From NCBI GenBank assembly GCA_033854175.1, contig JAWOKN010000222.1, positions 1-32,508 of the forward strand: DNA of 32,508 bases, written 5' to 3'. The notes under the pieces are model-generated. The model was not told the DNA's origin. It saw nothing but the letters and a program-made list of their open reading frames with translations, and did no database searches. A program made the translations under genes and the position numbers. The DNA is from DATKPE01 sp033854175 (lineage in GTDB: Bacteria > Bacteroidota > Ignavibacteria > UBA10030 > SZUA-254). How positions within the stretch are numbered: position 1 is the stretch's first letter; every line of letters starts with the position of its first letter. Shown piece by piece: positions 14,971 to 24,073 of the stretch.

Positions 14971-17537
14971 CCGGCATTCTCTTCCGCTTGCTTCGGGTTC
15001 TCTCCATCCTCCCCTTGGGCATTTCCTGCCTGCCAGCCCAGTCCGGAGACATCCGGTCGCTCGAATATACCTTTGATGGTCATTACGGCCAGATCGAGGT
15101 GGGTGGACCCTTCGCCGGGGCGGAATTTCATTCGAGTAAACCGCTTCCTTCACGCATCAGCTTCTATTACCCCGTCGCAAACAGCATCGACCTGAGCACC
15201 GATTACTGGAAAAGGGGTGAATCGATGCCGTGCGCTCTTGGTCTACAGGTCGACGGCGGGAAAAGACGATGGCTCGGACGTGATCCATGGTCCTATTCGG
15301 TCAGTCCGCATACGGTCGAATTCCATCAGGGTGAGAGGGATCTGGAGTTTGTCCTCCGCTATGACTTCTGCCTTCATGAACCCGCCATGGTCCGCACCCT
15401 TCTGGTCAGGAATATATCCCCCCGTCCGCATGCCGTTGTTCTCTACTCTCATCTCAAACCGGCTCTGCGCACATGCCAGACGTATGCGAGGATCGATTCC
15501 GCCCGAACACGGTTCGATGAGGACCTCTCGATGACAGTGTTTGATTTTGACGAACCGACGACGGATTCTGCCACTGTCTTCATTGAAGATGCCGGAATAA
15601 AGCCGTCCCGGAATGCCTTTGATGTCCATGAGATCGCTGCCACCGACTCGGGTACATCGGGCTGGATATCCGATACCGGTCCAATGACAGGAAATTCCTG
15701 GAGCAACGTGAGGCGGCATCCCGCCGTCGCAGCATCGGAATATCGGGAGGTGCTGAACGCCCGTGATTCCCTCCGTGTGGTCCAGATTATCGGGAGCTCT
15801 AGGAGGGAGGAGACACAAAAAATTGCCGCTCGCCTGGCCTTGTCCTGGAAAACGGAGATTGAAGCCTACAGGAAATATGTCGAGCAGGAATCGATGACCG
15901 ATTCGGAGCTGAAGACCGGCGACCCGTCATTTGACGCTTCCGCCCGCTGGGCCAAAGGGATCCTCGCTGCAAATGCCCATTATATCGACTCTGCAATCGT
16001 CCCGATGCCCTGCCCGGCCGAGTACAATTTCTTTTTCTCCCATGACGTCCTCATGACGGATCTTTCCGCCGTGAATTTTGACCTCCCCCGCGTCAGAAAG
16101 GACCTTCTCTATATCGCAGCACATGCGAAGGATCATGTCATTCCCCATGCCTACTACTGGCGCGATGACGGGTTTAAGACCGAATATTGCACTCCCGATA
16201 ACTGGAATCATTTCTGGTTTATCCTGACAACCGGCGCCTATCTCCGCCATTCGTTCGATACCATGACGGTACGGACACTCTTTCCCCTCGTGACAAAAAG
16301 CCTCGAGGAAGTTCTTACCCAGGTCAAACCCGATTACCTGATGCATGCGTTTCGCCCTGATTGGTGGGACATCGGACACCTTGAGGGTCCGCGGGCATAT
16401 ACGACGATCCTTACCATACGGTCGCTGCGGGAATTTCTCTTTATCTCTTCATTTCTCCACCGGGAGAGCATCGATCTTCCCCGCTATGAGGCTCTGGCCG
16501 ATTCAATGCAGAACTCGCTTTCTGAAAAATTATGGGATGAGAAACTGAATTACCTCGTCAACTTTAACCAGGGCAGGGAAGATACGCACTTCTATATGGG
16601 TTCTCTGCTCGCCGTGGTGTTCGGATTGCTCGATCATGACCGCTCCCTCAAACTGATCCGGACCGCAACACGCGAATTGCTTGATACCAATCTTGGTGTC
16701 CGGACCGCCATGCCACCCGATTTTCATACCCCCGCATCAATCGGATATTATAAATTTGCCGGCGAGGAGGCCGGGAAACCGTATACCTATATCAACGGGG
16801 GCGTCTGGCCCCATGACAATGCCTGGTATGCCATCGCCCTGAACACGGTCGGCCAGGCGGATCCGGCATTTGAGTTCGTCCGGCGTACGATGACGCTCGA
16901 CGGCACCACCCATAGCCCCAACGGCCAGCCCGCAATGTATGAATATCGCTTCGCGGACCCGTCCTCGTCCCGCTATGGCATGATCGATAAACCGTCTTTT
17001 TTGTGGGCGGGTGGATTTTATCTGAAAACTTTGTATCATTTGTTTGGTCTGAGGGAAAATGAGTGGAATCTCTCTTTTGACGGTGTATCTTCGGAAAAAC
17101 CGGCATCTGTATCATATACACTCGAATTCGGTGAAAAGAAAATGGTCGATTTCAGTTCCCGGGGACGATACCTCGCCACACTGACCTGCGGTTCCATATC
17201 TGTTCCGTCTGCCGTTTTGCCGGTGGATGCGGCGACGGGAAACCGTACGATCAGGGCAGTATTCGGTTCATTGCTCCACCCCTATCTGAAATCGGTCAAT
17301 GCCATCGTTTATAAAATCCAGTACGATTCCGGGGGCGTTCTTGGTTGCGATATCGCGTCGTTTCCGGGGCACAGGGTAACGGCCGTCATCGTCGCCCCTT
17401 CTCCCCCTGTCCTTGCGACCGTCGACGGTGTCCCGGTTTCGGGTGCAAAAACTCTCCGGACACCCGACGGACAGCCGGCCTATGAATTTTCGTTCATCGC
17501 CGCGGCAGGCCGCCAGCATATCGACATACATTTTTAA
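14967..17537 (+). CDS. Exported six-hairpin glycosidase-like protein
   Basis: This 856-residue protein has an N-terminal export signal (LLRVLSILPLGISCLPAQSGD). A lipobox-like Cys at GISC is imperfect, so lipidation is uncertain. An N-terminal beta-sandwich (about 25-300) is followed by an alpha-helical barrel region with FFFSHDVLMTDLSAVNFDL, HAYYWRDDGFKTEYCTPDNW, DWWDIGHLEGPRAYTTIL and INGGVWPHDNAWYAIAL, the last recalling the C-terminal helices of six-hairpin phosphorylases and glycosidases. A beta-rich C-terminal tail (about 690-856) has no T9SS sorting signature, suggesting a periplasmic protein. It shares its overall plan with the preceding cytoplasmic gene without obvious residue-level similarity. 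The family is not recognised; a periplasmic oligosaccharide-trimming role is inferred from context. Confidence 0.7.
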   Translation: MTGILFRLLRVLSILPLGISCLPAQSGDIRSLEYTFDGHYGQIEVGGPFAGAEFHSSKPLPSRISFYYPVANSIDLSTDYWKRGESMPCALGLQVDGGKRRWLGRDPWSYSVSPHTVEFHQGERDLEFVLRYDFCLHEPAMVRTLLVRNISPRPHAVVLYSHLKPALRTCQTYARIDSARTRFDEDLSMTVFDFDEPTTDSATVFIEDAGIKPSRNAFDVHEIAATDSGTSGWISDTGPMTGNSWSNVRRHPAVAASEYREVLNARDSLRVVQIIGSSRREETQKIAARLALSWKTEIEAYRKYVEQESMTDSELKTGDPSFDASARWAKGILAANAHYIDSAIVPMPCPAEYNFFFSHDVLMTDLSAVNFDLPRVRKDLLYIAAHAKDHVIPHAYYWRDDGFKTEYCTPDNWNHFWFILTTGAYLRHSFDTMTVRTLFPLVTKSLEEVLTQVKPDYLMHAFRPDWWDIGHLEGPRAYTTILTIRSLREFLFISSFLHRESIDLPRYEALADSMQNSLSEKLWDEKLNYLVNFNQGREDTHFYMGSLLAVVFGLLDHDRSLKLIRTATRELLDTNLGVRTAMPPDFHTPASIGYYKFAGEEAGKPYTYINGGVWPHDNAWYAIALNTVGQADPAFEFVRRTMTLDGTTHSPNGQPAMYEYRFADPSSSRYGMIDKPSFLWAGGFYLKTLYHLFGLRENEWNLSFDGVSSEKPASVSYTLEFGEKKMVDFSSRGRYLATLTCGSISVPSAVLPVDAATGNRTIRAVFGSLLHPYLKSVNAIVYKIQYDSGGVLGCDIASFPGHRVTAVIVAPSPPVLATVDGVPVSGAKTLRTPDGQPAYEFSFIAAAGRQHIDIHF

Positions 17538-17544
17538 CATTATC

Positions 17545-18555
17545 ATGAAAGCAGCCCTCTTCGATAAACCCGGTTCGTTGAATGTTGTTTCAAAGGACCT
17601 CCGTAAACTCCAGGAAGGGGAGGTCCTCGTAAAGGTTGAGGTATGCGGTGTCTGCGGGACGGATCTCCACATTGTCGAAGGGTCTTCCAGATCCACTCCC
17701 CCGGTTATTCTCGGTCATGAATATACCGGGATGATCGCCGGTGCGGGATCCGGTGTCTACGAGTTTAAAGAGGGCGATCGCGTTGCGATCGACCCGAATA
17801 TATCATGCGGGCAATGCTACTTCTGCCGCCGGGGTGAGGTCCACCTTTGCGCAAACCTGCGTGCCCTCGGCGTCGATATCGACGGCGGTATGGCGGAATA
17901 TTCCATCGTCCCCGCAAACCAACTCTACCGCGTTCCCGATTCACTCCCGGATGTGGCGGCGGCGTTCATTGAACCTGTCTCCTGCGTCGTCCATGGCGTC
18001 GATAAAGCCAGGATCCGCCCCGGGGATACGGTCGCGATCATCGGCGCCGGTACGATCGGCCTCCTGATGCTCCAGATGGTGCGTTCGGCCGGTGCCGCCC
18101 GGACGATCATCGTCGAACCTCTTCCCAGGAAACAGTCGATTGCCCGGGATATCGGGGCCGACACGGTTCTTTCTCCCCAGGAGGCGGTCGCGGCTGTCCG
18201 CGATCTTACACACGTCGGGGCCGATACCGTCATCGAATGCGCCGGAAAACCGGAAACCGCCCGGCAGGCCCTGACACTGTCACGGCGCGGCGGGACGGTT
18301 GAATTTTTTGGCGTCTGCCCGATGGACGAAAAAATAGAGATAGCGCCGAATGAGGTCTATTCGAAAGAGCTCACGATTGTCGGCTCCTATGTGAACCCCC
18401 ATACCTTCTCACGCGCAATTACACTCCTTGCCTCGGGCACGATCGGTACCGAGAAGTTCAGCGTCTCGAAATTCCCTCTGAGCGGGGTTCACGACGCGCT
18501 CTCGAGTCTGCGGGAAGGGAAAGTGATAAAAAACATCATCCTCCCGAATTTATGA
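17545..18555 (+). CDS. Zinc-dependent medium-chain dehydrogenase (sorbitol/threonine dehydrogenase-like)
   Basis: This 336-residue cytoplasmic NAD(P)-dependent alcohol dehydrogenase has catalytic-zinc ligands at Cys37 (CGVCGTDLH) and His58-Glu59 (GHEYTG). Structural-zinc cysteines are 88, 91, 94 and 102 (CGQCYFCRRGEVHLC). The Rossmann loop GAGTIGLLML is followed by an acidic residue at the end of the second strand (IIVEPLPRK), favouring NAD over NADP. The start at ATG 17545 gives the canonical MKAALFDKPG; a longer in-frame extension into the upstream gene is not protein-like and is rejected. It is paired with a sugar kinase through an ATGA overlap, so oxidation of a polyol or sugar to a ketose followed by phosphorylation is a reasonable inference. 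The exact substrate cannot be read from sequence. Confidence 0.9.
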   Translation: MKAALFDKPGSLNVVSKDLRKLQEGEVLVKVEVCGVCGTDLHIVEGSSRSTPPVILGHEYTGMIAGAGSGVYEFKEGDRVAIDPNISCGQCYFCRRGEVHLCANLRALGVDIDGGMAEYSIVPANQLYRVPDSLPDVAAAFIEPVSCVVHGVDKARIRPGDTVAIIGAGTIGLLMLQMVRSAGAARTIIVEPLPRKQSIARDIGADTVLSPQEAVAAVRDLTHVGADTVIECAGKPETARQALTLSRRGGTVEFFGVCPMDEKIEIAPNEVYSKELTIVGSYVNPHTFSRAITLLASGTIGTEKFSVSKFPLSGVHDALSSLREGKVIKNIILPNL

Positions 18556-19529
18556 GGACCTATCCCCCTATAACATGTGTCGGTGAGACGATTATCGATT
18601 TCTTTGCCACGAACCTGAGCCCCTCATTGTCCGAGGCATCCTCGTTTGTCCGCCGCCCGGGGGGCGCAGCGGCGAATGTATGCGTCGGAATCAGGAAAAT
18701 GGGCGTTGGCTCGGCCTTCGTCGGGGCTGTCGGCCCGGATGGCTTCGGCATCTACCTGCGCAGGGAATTGGCCAGGCAGGGGGTCGATGTGTCAGGTATG
18801 GTCTGCGCCGAAGGGTTCAGGACACGACTGGCCTTCGTTTCGGTGTCAAAACGGGGAGAACGTGATTTCGATTTCTGGGAAAGCATGCCTGCCGACACCC
18901 GCCTCACGTTTTCCAGGACGATGATGAAAACGCTTTTCCGCTCCCGGATTGTTCACTTCAGCTCTTTCCTTCTGCTGGCTGAACCGGCCCGCTCGGGTGC
19001 CCTCGGAGCCGTCCGGCACCTGGCTCAGGCAGGTCCCCTGATTTCCTTTGACCCGAATCTGCGGCTGTCGCTGTGGAAATCCCGGCATGAAGCCCGTACT
19101 CTCCACCTGCGGATGATCAAAAATTGCCATCTCCTCCGGCTCAACGATTCTGAAGCCCGCTTTCTGAGCCGGACGAAGTCACTCTCCTCGGCTGTCAGTC
19201 TGTTTCACCATCTGGGTCCCTCCGTTGTCGTCGTAACGCTGGGGGAGGAGGGATGCTATTGTTCAACCCCCCGCGGAACTCTCTATGCACCGGCATTTCG
19301 CGTCCGCACCGTTGATACGACCGGTTGCGGCGATGCGTTTCTTGCAGGATTCCTCAGCGGCATCGTTCTCGAGAATAAATTGCTCGATCATATCGATCTC
19401 CCGTCCTGGTTTGCGATCTGCCGGCGCGCGAATGCAGCCGGTGCACTGACCGCCATGAAACCAGGCGGTATGAGCGCCATGCCCGTTGCCCGCCAACTTC
19501 AGACTTTTATGGAAAAACACAGGCCATGA
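18552..19529 (+). CDS. PfkB-family carbohydrate kinase (fructokinase-like)
   Basis: This 325-residue ATP-dependent sugar kinase has the N-terminal substrate motif RRPGGAAANVCVGIRKMG (about 34-50), typical of fructokinase/ribokinase-type PfkB enzymes. The C-terminal signature DTTGCGDAFLAGF has Asp255 at its start and Asp261 as the expected catalytic base; the usual GAGD is GCGD here. It overlaps the dehydrogenase upstream (ATGA 18552) and the next gene (ATGA 19526), so translation is probably coupled. A fructose, ketose or 2-keto-3-deoxygluconate substrate is possible; the dehydrogenase neighbour favours a ketose formed from a polyol. Confidence 0.88.
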   Translation: MRTYPPITCVGETIIDFFATNLSPSLSEASSFVRRPGGAAANVCVGIRKMGVGSAFVGAVGPDGFGIYLRRELARQGVDVSGMVCAEGFRTRLAFVSVSKRGERDFDFWESMPADTRLTFSRTMMKTLFRSRIVHFSSFLLLAEPARSGALGAVRHLAQAGPLISFDPNLRLSLWKSRHEARTLHLRMIKNCHLLRLNDSEARFLSRTKSLSSAVSLFHHLGPSVVVVTLGEEGCYCSTPRGTLYAPAFRVRTVDTTGCGDAFLAGFLSGIVLENKLLDHIDLPSWFAICRRANAAGALTAMKPGGMSAMPVARQLQTFMEKHRP

Positions 19530-20926
19530 AATCGGGATTGCTTCTCCTCTGCGCGGCGTTCTGCATCAGTTCCGCGGTATTGTGCCGGACGGGCACGAAT
19601 CTAATAAATTTCAGCCACCTGGCTCATCTTACCGAGAGGATTTCATTTGACGGGGACTCGGTCGATATTGTCCGCATCTATTCAAACTATCCCTCCTATG
19701 ATTGGACCGACGCCGGAAATGAAGGGATCGCCTGCGTCGACGACGCAGCACGGGCTGCCATACTCTATATCCGGTATTATGACGCCACGAAGGATACTTC
19801 CGTCCTCGCCAGGGCGAAATCCCTGATCCGATTTGTTCAGCATATGGAAACAGACGATGGCATGTTTTATAACTTCATCCGCGCCGATCATTCGATCAAC
19901 AGGGATGGAAAAACCAGCTTTAAGTCGTTCGGCTGGTGGGGGGTCCGCGCTCTCTGGTGCTTCGCCGAGGGATACCGGGTTTTTCTGGACCGTGACTCCG
20001 CATTTGCGCTGGAATTGAAAAGCGGGATCGAAAAGACGTTCCCCCATATCGATTCCCTCCTCCACCACTACCGCAGGTTCAGGGATATCAGGGGGTTCCG
20101 GACACCTAGCTGGCTCCTCTATGAATCAGGCGCCGATGTCACATCGGCTCTTATCCTCGGCCTGTCGGAGTATTATGAGGTTTCCCGTGACCCGAAGGCG
20201 AAATCCTTCATACAGAAATTCACCGCCGGCCTGATCGCGATGCAGAACGGAAGCTTGAGAAAATTCCCCTATGGACTCCACCGCTCGTGGGAAACCTTGT
20301 GGCATATGTGGGGGAATGATCAGACCAACGCACTGGCCCGGGCGGCAAAACTTTTCGCCGACAGACGCATGTTCACTTCCGCCGAACTGGAGGCGCGGGG
20401 GTTCTATAGCCGCCTCCTCATGGAAGGCTTCAGGAAGGAAATCGATGTCACGTCGGAATCCTTAACACAGGAATATGACCAGATCGCCTATTGCGTCCGG
20501 CCCATGGTCTCCGGCCTCCTCCGCCTCTATGATGCTACACATACACCCGATTATCTGACCATGGCGGGTGTGGCGGCATCCTGGTTTTTCGGAAATAATC
20601 CCGCACATCAGGTCATGTACGATTCCTCGACCGGCATCTGCTTTGACGGAATACGGGATTCATCGACGGTGAATAAGAATTCCGGCGCAGAATCGACCAT
20701 CGAGGCCCTCTGGTCTCTCGTTGAACTCCAGTCCTACCCCCAGGCGCTTGTCTACCTCGATGCCAAGAAAATAGACACGCACAAGGACCGGTCAGTCGAG
20801 TATGCGGTTTTTGAAACTTCCGCGGGGGAGAAGATATCACTCATCCTCGATCTCCGCCAGGGATCATTCAAAATCCTCAAGGGCGACGCGGGCGCGAGAT
20901 TCCATCGGACGAAGGGCCGCCGATGA
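19526..20926 (+). CDS. Exported alpha-helical barrel protein, probable glycan-active
   Basis: This 466-residue protein has a signal peptide (MKSGLLLLCAAFCISSAVLC) and no T9SS domain, so it is probably periplasmic or a lipoprotein. Visible segments are DWTDAGNEGIACVDDAARAA (about 60-80), KSFGWWGVRALWCFAEGY, RSWETLWHMWGNDQTNALA, and a distinctive C-terminal block FFGNNPAHQVMYD...CFDGI...NKNSGAESTIEALWSL (about 355-395). The alternation of helices with aromatic/acidic motifs suggests an (alpha/alpha)-barrel fold. I recall similar GAEST-type C-terminal blocks in proteins encoded near GH130 genes but cannot verify it. The CAZy family and activity are unknown. It overlaps the kinase upstream and the multidomain gene downstream by ATGA. 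Confidence 0.65.
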   Translation: MKSGLLLLCAAFCISSAVLCRTGTNLINFSHLAHLTERISFDGDSVDIVRIYSNYPSYDWTDAGNEGIACVDDAARAAILYIRYYDATKDTSVLARAKSLIRFVQHMETDDGMFYNFIRADHSINRDGKTSFKSFGWWGVRALWCFAEGYRVFLDRDSAFALELKSGIEKTFPHIDSLLHHYRRFRDIRGFRTPSWLLYESGADVTSALILGLSEYYEVSRDPKAKSFIQKFTAGLIAMQNGSLRKFPYGLHRSWETLWHMWGNDQTNALARAAKLFADRRMFTSAELEARGFYSRLLMEGFRKEIDVTSESLTQEYDQIAYCVRPMVSGLLRLYDATHTPDYLTMAGVAASWFFGNNPAHQVMYDSSTGICFDGIRDSSTVNKNSGAESTIEALWSLVELQSYPQALVYLDAKKIDTHKDRSVEYAVFETSAGEKISLILDLRQGSFKILKGDAGARFHRTKGRR

Positions 20927-23900
20927 AAGCTGTCCTGCATTTACTCTGCGCCCTCTCCGTTATGCTCGCCGTTGGTGCGGCCATTTGCTTCCCCCAGCAG
21001 ATTTCCATCCCCCGGATCGACCTGATGCCGGATGTGCCCTCACCATACCAGATGAGGGACTGGAAACAGGTCGCCCGTACCTACGATTCACTCGTGTTCA
21101 GTTTCGGCCTGACCGGTACGTATCTTCCGCTTGTATGGCTGAATACAAGTACGGTCAACTATCCGACGCAGGTCAGCTTCGGACTCAATACAGTCGTCGG
21201 TACCACCTTCCCGGGTTCGGCAGAGGCCATTAACTGCCTCCCGGCTGTGGTGAGCGCTACACTCGCCGGCATCAGTAAATTAAATCAAAACGGCTATAAC
21301 TGGCCCCTCATGTGCCAGGAATGGTTCAATAAACGGCCCGAGCAGAATGTGTATAAGAATCATCCCGTCGATGATACCGGGGATGACTGGTGGTATGAGA
21401 CGATGCCCAATGTGTTCTTTTATGAACTCAACTGGCTCTATCCCGGAACGGGGGATTTTGATTACCAGTTCACCACGGTTGCGGACCGCTGGCTCCTGGC
21501 TGTGCAGACGATGGGCGGTAGCACAACCCCCTGGAGCATCCCGAATATGGATCACCGGGGCTGGTACCTCCAGACAATGACACCGGAAAATTCCGGCGTC
21601 CATGAGCCGGAAGCCGCAGGCGCAATAGGCTGGCTTTTCTATCAGGCCTGGGTTTCGACTCATAATCTCAAATACCGCGTCGGCGCCGAGTGGGCGATGG
21701 AGTTCCTCAATGGCCTCTCGTCGAATCCCTCGTATGAACTCCAGCTTTCCTATGGTGCGTACCTTGCCGCCCGCATGAACGCCGAGCTCGGTACGACGTA
21801 TAATGTCCAGAAGATCGTCAACTGGTGCTTCGATATCGGTCCCCTGCGCTCCTGGGGGGCAATGGTCGGAAACTGGGGCGGGTATGATTGCAGCGGCCTT
21901 ATCGGCGAGGTCAATGGCGTCAATAATTACGCCTTTGCCATGAATACGTTCGAGCAGATCGGAGCACTCGTTCCCCTGGTCCGCTATGACTCCCGGTTTG
22001 CACATGCCATCGGGAAATGGGTCCTGAATGCGGCAAATGCATCGCGTCTGTTTTATCCGAAACTCCTCCCACCCTCAAACCAGGACAGCTATGCATGGGC
22101 CCAGCAGTATGATTCCGCCTCGGTCATCGGCCATGAGGCCCTGCGCCAGTATAACGGGGGAACAAGTCCCTATGCGACAGGCGACGCAATCAGCGGCGGC
22201 TGGGGCGCAACTACTCTGACTCTCTACAGTTCCTCCCACGCGGGCATTCTGGCCGGTATTATCGACACGACAAATGTGCCAGGTATCCTCAGACTCGATG
22301 CGTTGAAAACGGACTACTACCACGCTCCCGCATATCCGTCATATCTGTATTATAATCCCTATGACTCACTCCGGACCGTCAGCGTCAGTGCCGGACCTGG
22401 TATGCACGATCTCTACGATGCCGCCTCACACCTGTTTCTCCAGACGGGCGCCACCGGTGCCGCCGATGTCCAGATCCCCGCTGCAGGCGCAGTTCTCCTT
22501 GTCATCACTCCGTCGGGCGGACAGGTATCCTACCAGCTGGATAAAATGCTGGTTAATGATACCATCGTTGACTACCATTCGGGGAATCCCGTGGCCGATC
22601 ATCCGCCACGTATCAAGGCCCTCGCTCCGTCAGCAAATATTGTTTTGCGGGGGGATACAATCATCGTCTATTGTACGGCGGTTGATCCCGACGGGGACAC
22701 GTTGACCTATTCCTGGGGGACAAGCGGCGGGACACTATCGGGTGCCGGACCGGCTATTCACTGGATTTCTCCAGTTGTGACTGGCGTCGATTCCGTCTCT
22801 TGCGTCGTCGGCGACGGGAAAGGCGGTTTCGATACAGCCGTTTGTACGGTTTCGGTCGTGGCGAGCATCAATCAGCCCCCCCAGATTTACCAAATCACCG
22901 CCACACCGAGGAAAGTCGATCTGGACTCGGTCAGTACACTTGCGTGCTCTGCAACTGATCCTGACGGCGATACGCTCTCATATTTTTGGTCGTCATCCCA
23001 GGGGACGATATCAGGAAGCGGAGCCACGATCCGGTGGACCGCTCCCGGTACAGCCGGTAATTATTATCTCTACTGCCTGGTCGATGACGGGCACGGCAAT
23101 ACCACCCTCGACAGCCTCGGGCTGGAGGTCCGCGATTTTACACAGGTCCAGCACGGACAGATGATCCTCTACCTCCCCTTCGACGGAAATACCGGCGATT
23201 CAAGCGGATATAACCATACCGTCACGAACTACGGTGCCACGCTGACCGCCGATCATACGGGAGCCCTCAATCATGCCTACGCATTTAACGGGTCGACCAG
23301 TTTTCTTGATGTACAAAATGATTCGGTTCTGAACTGCCAGCAGGCGATCAGCGTCAGCTTCTGGATCAGGGTGGGGGCGTTCTTCACACGCGAACAATAT
23401 CCCATTTCTCACGGCAACTGGACGAACCGGTGGAAAATATCGATCAGCAGTAACCACATCCGCTGGACCGTGAAAACCCCGACTACGGTCAAGGATCTTG
23501 ATTCTGATTCCCCGCTGCTTCTTAATACATGGTACTATGTCACAACGGTTTATAGCGGTTCTGATTTTGAGGTCTACCTGAACGGCAACCTCGACGGCTT
23601 CAGCTCCCTGTCGGGCTCCATCGTGACGACAAATATCGATCTTTCCATCGGCCAGGACCTTCCGACCGATAATCAGTATAATTTCCAGGGGACACTGGAC
23701 GATATCCGCATCTATAACTACGCGCTGTCGATGAACGAGATCGAACGGCTGGCCGGGCTTGTCACAGGTGTCAACGACCAGCCTCTCACCGCAATTCCCG
23801 CAACACTCCAGTTAAGCCAGAATTACCCGAATCCCTTTAATCCTGCGACCACAGTCAGGTTCGGCCTTCCGAGAAGGTCTTTTGTATCTGTAAAAATCTA

Positions 23901-24063
23901 TAATCTTTTGGGCCAGTTGGTGACCACTCTTCTTCAGGGTACCGAAGGACCGGGTTTCCGATCGGTGGTATGGGATGCACACGATGCCCCGAGCGGCATC
24001 TATTTTTGCCGCCTTTCGACAACGGACGGGGTCGTGACACGCAAACTTGCCCTCATACGCTGA
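20923..24063 (+). CDS. Multidomain secreted T9SS protein: helical domain, two Ig-like domains, LamG-like lectin
   Basis: This 1046-residue protein has a signal peptide (residues 1-24). About 25-540 form an unassigned domain rich in aromatic residues (DDWWYETMPNVFFYELNWLYPGT, GVHEPEAAGAIGWLFYQAW, NGVNNYAFAMNTFEQIG) that looks like a helical glycan-active barrel. Two Ig/cadherin-like repeats (about 558-645 and 648-738) share TAVDPDGDTLTYSW / SATDPDGDTLSYFW. A concanavalin-A-like LamG domain (about 745-945) carries LPFDGNTGDSSGYNHTVTNYG and the closing TLDDIRIYNYALSMNEI. A T9SS type A sorting domain (about 962-1046) carries QNYPNPFNPATTVRFGLP and ends RKLALIR. The layout is that of a cell-surface glycan-binding and degrading protein. 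The catalytic activity is not identified. It starts at an ATGA overlap with the upstream gene. Confidence 0.8.
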   Translation: MKAVLHLLCALSVMLAVGAAICFPQQISIPRIDLMPDVPSPYQMRDWKQVARTYDSLVFSFGLTGTYLPLVWLNTSTVNYPTQVSFGLNTVVGTTFPGSAEAINCLPAVVSATLAGISKLNQNGYNWPLMCQEWFNKRPEQNVYKNHPVDDTGDDWWYETMPNVFFYELNWLYPGTGDFDYQFTTVADRWLLAVQTMGGSTTPWSIPNMDHRGWYLQTMTPENSGVHEPEAAGAIGWLFYQAWVSTHNLKYRVGAEWAMEFLNGLSSNPSYELQLSYGAYLAARMNAELGTTYNVQKIVNWCFDIGPLRSWGAMVGNWGGYDCSGLIGEVNGVNNYAFAMNTFEQIGALVPLVRYDSRFAHAIGKWVLNAANASRLFYPKLLPPSNQDSYAWAQQYDSASVIGHEALRQYNGGTSPYATGDAISGGWGATTLTLYSSSHAGILAGIIDTTNVPGILRLDALKTDYYHAPAYPSYLYYNPYDSLRTVSVSAGPGMHDLYDAASHLFLQTGATGAADVQIPAAGAVLLVITPSGGQVSYQLDKMLVNDTIVDYHSGNPVADHPPRIKALAPSANIVLRGDTIIVYCTAVDPDGDTLTYSWGTSGGTLSGAGPAIHWISPVVTGVDSVSCVVGDGKGGFDTAVCTVSVVASINQPPQIYQITATPRKVDLDSVSTLACSATDPDGDTLSYFWSSSQGTISGSGATIRWTAPGTAGNYYLYCLVDDGHGNTTLDSLGLEVRDFTQVQHGQMILYLPFDGNTGDSSGYNHTVTNYGATLTADHTGALNHAYAFNGSTSFLDVQNDSVLNCQQAISVSFWIRVGAFFTREQYPISHGNWTNRWKISISSNHIRWTVKTPTTVKDLDSDSPLLLNTWYYVTTVYSGSDFEVYLNGNLDGFSSLSGSIVTTNIDLSIGQDLPTDNQYNFQGTLDDIRIYNYALSMNEIERLAGLVTGVNDQPLTAIPATLQLSQNYPNPFNPATTVRFGLPRRSFVSVKIYNLLGQLVTTLLQGTEGPGFRSVVWDAHDAPSGIYFCRLSTTDGVVTRKLALIR

Positions 24064-24073
24064 GATACTGAAA

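Noticed and set aside
17413..17544. In-frame upstream extension of the zinc dehydrogenase by 44 residues
   Set aside because: It overlaps the end of the upstream gene, is Arg/Ser-rich and not protein-like; ATG 17545 gives the canonical MKAALFDKPG start.
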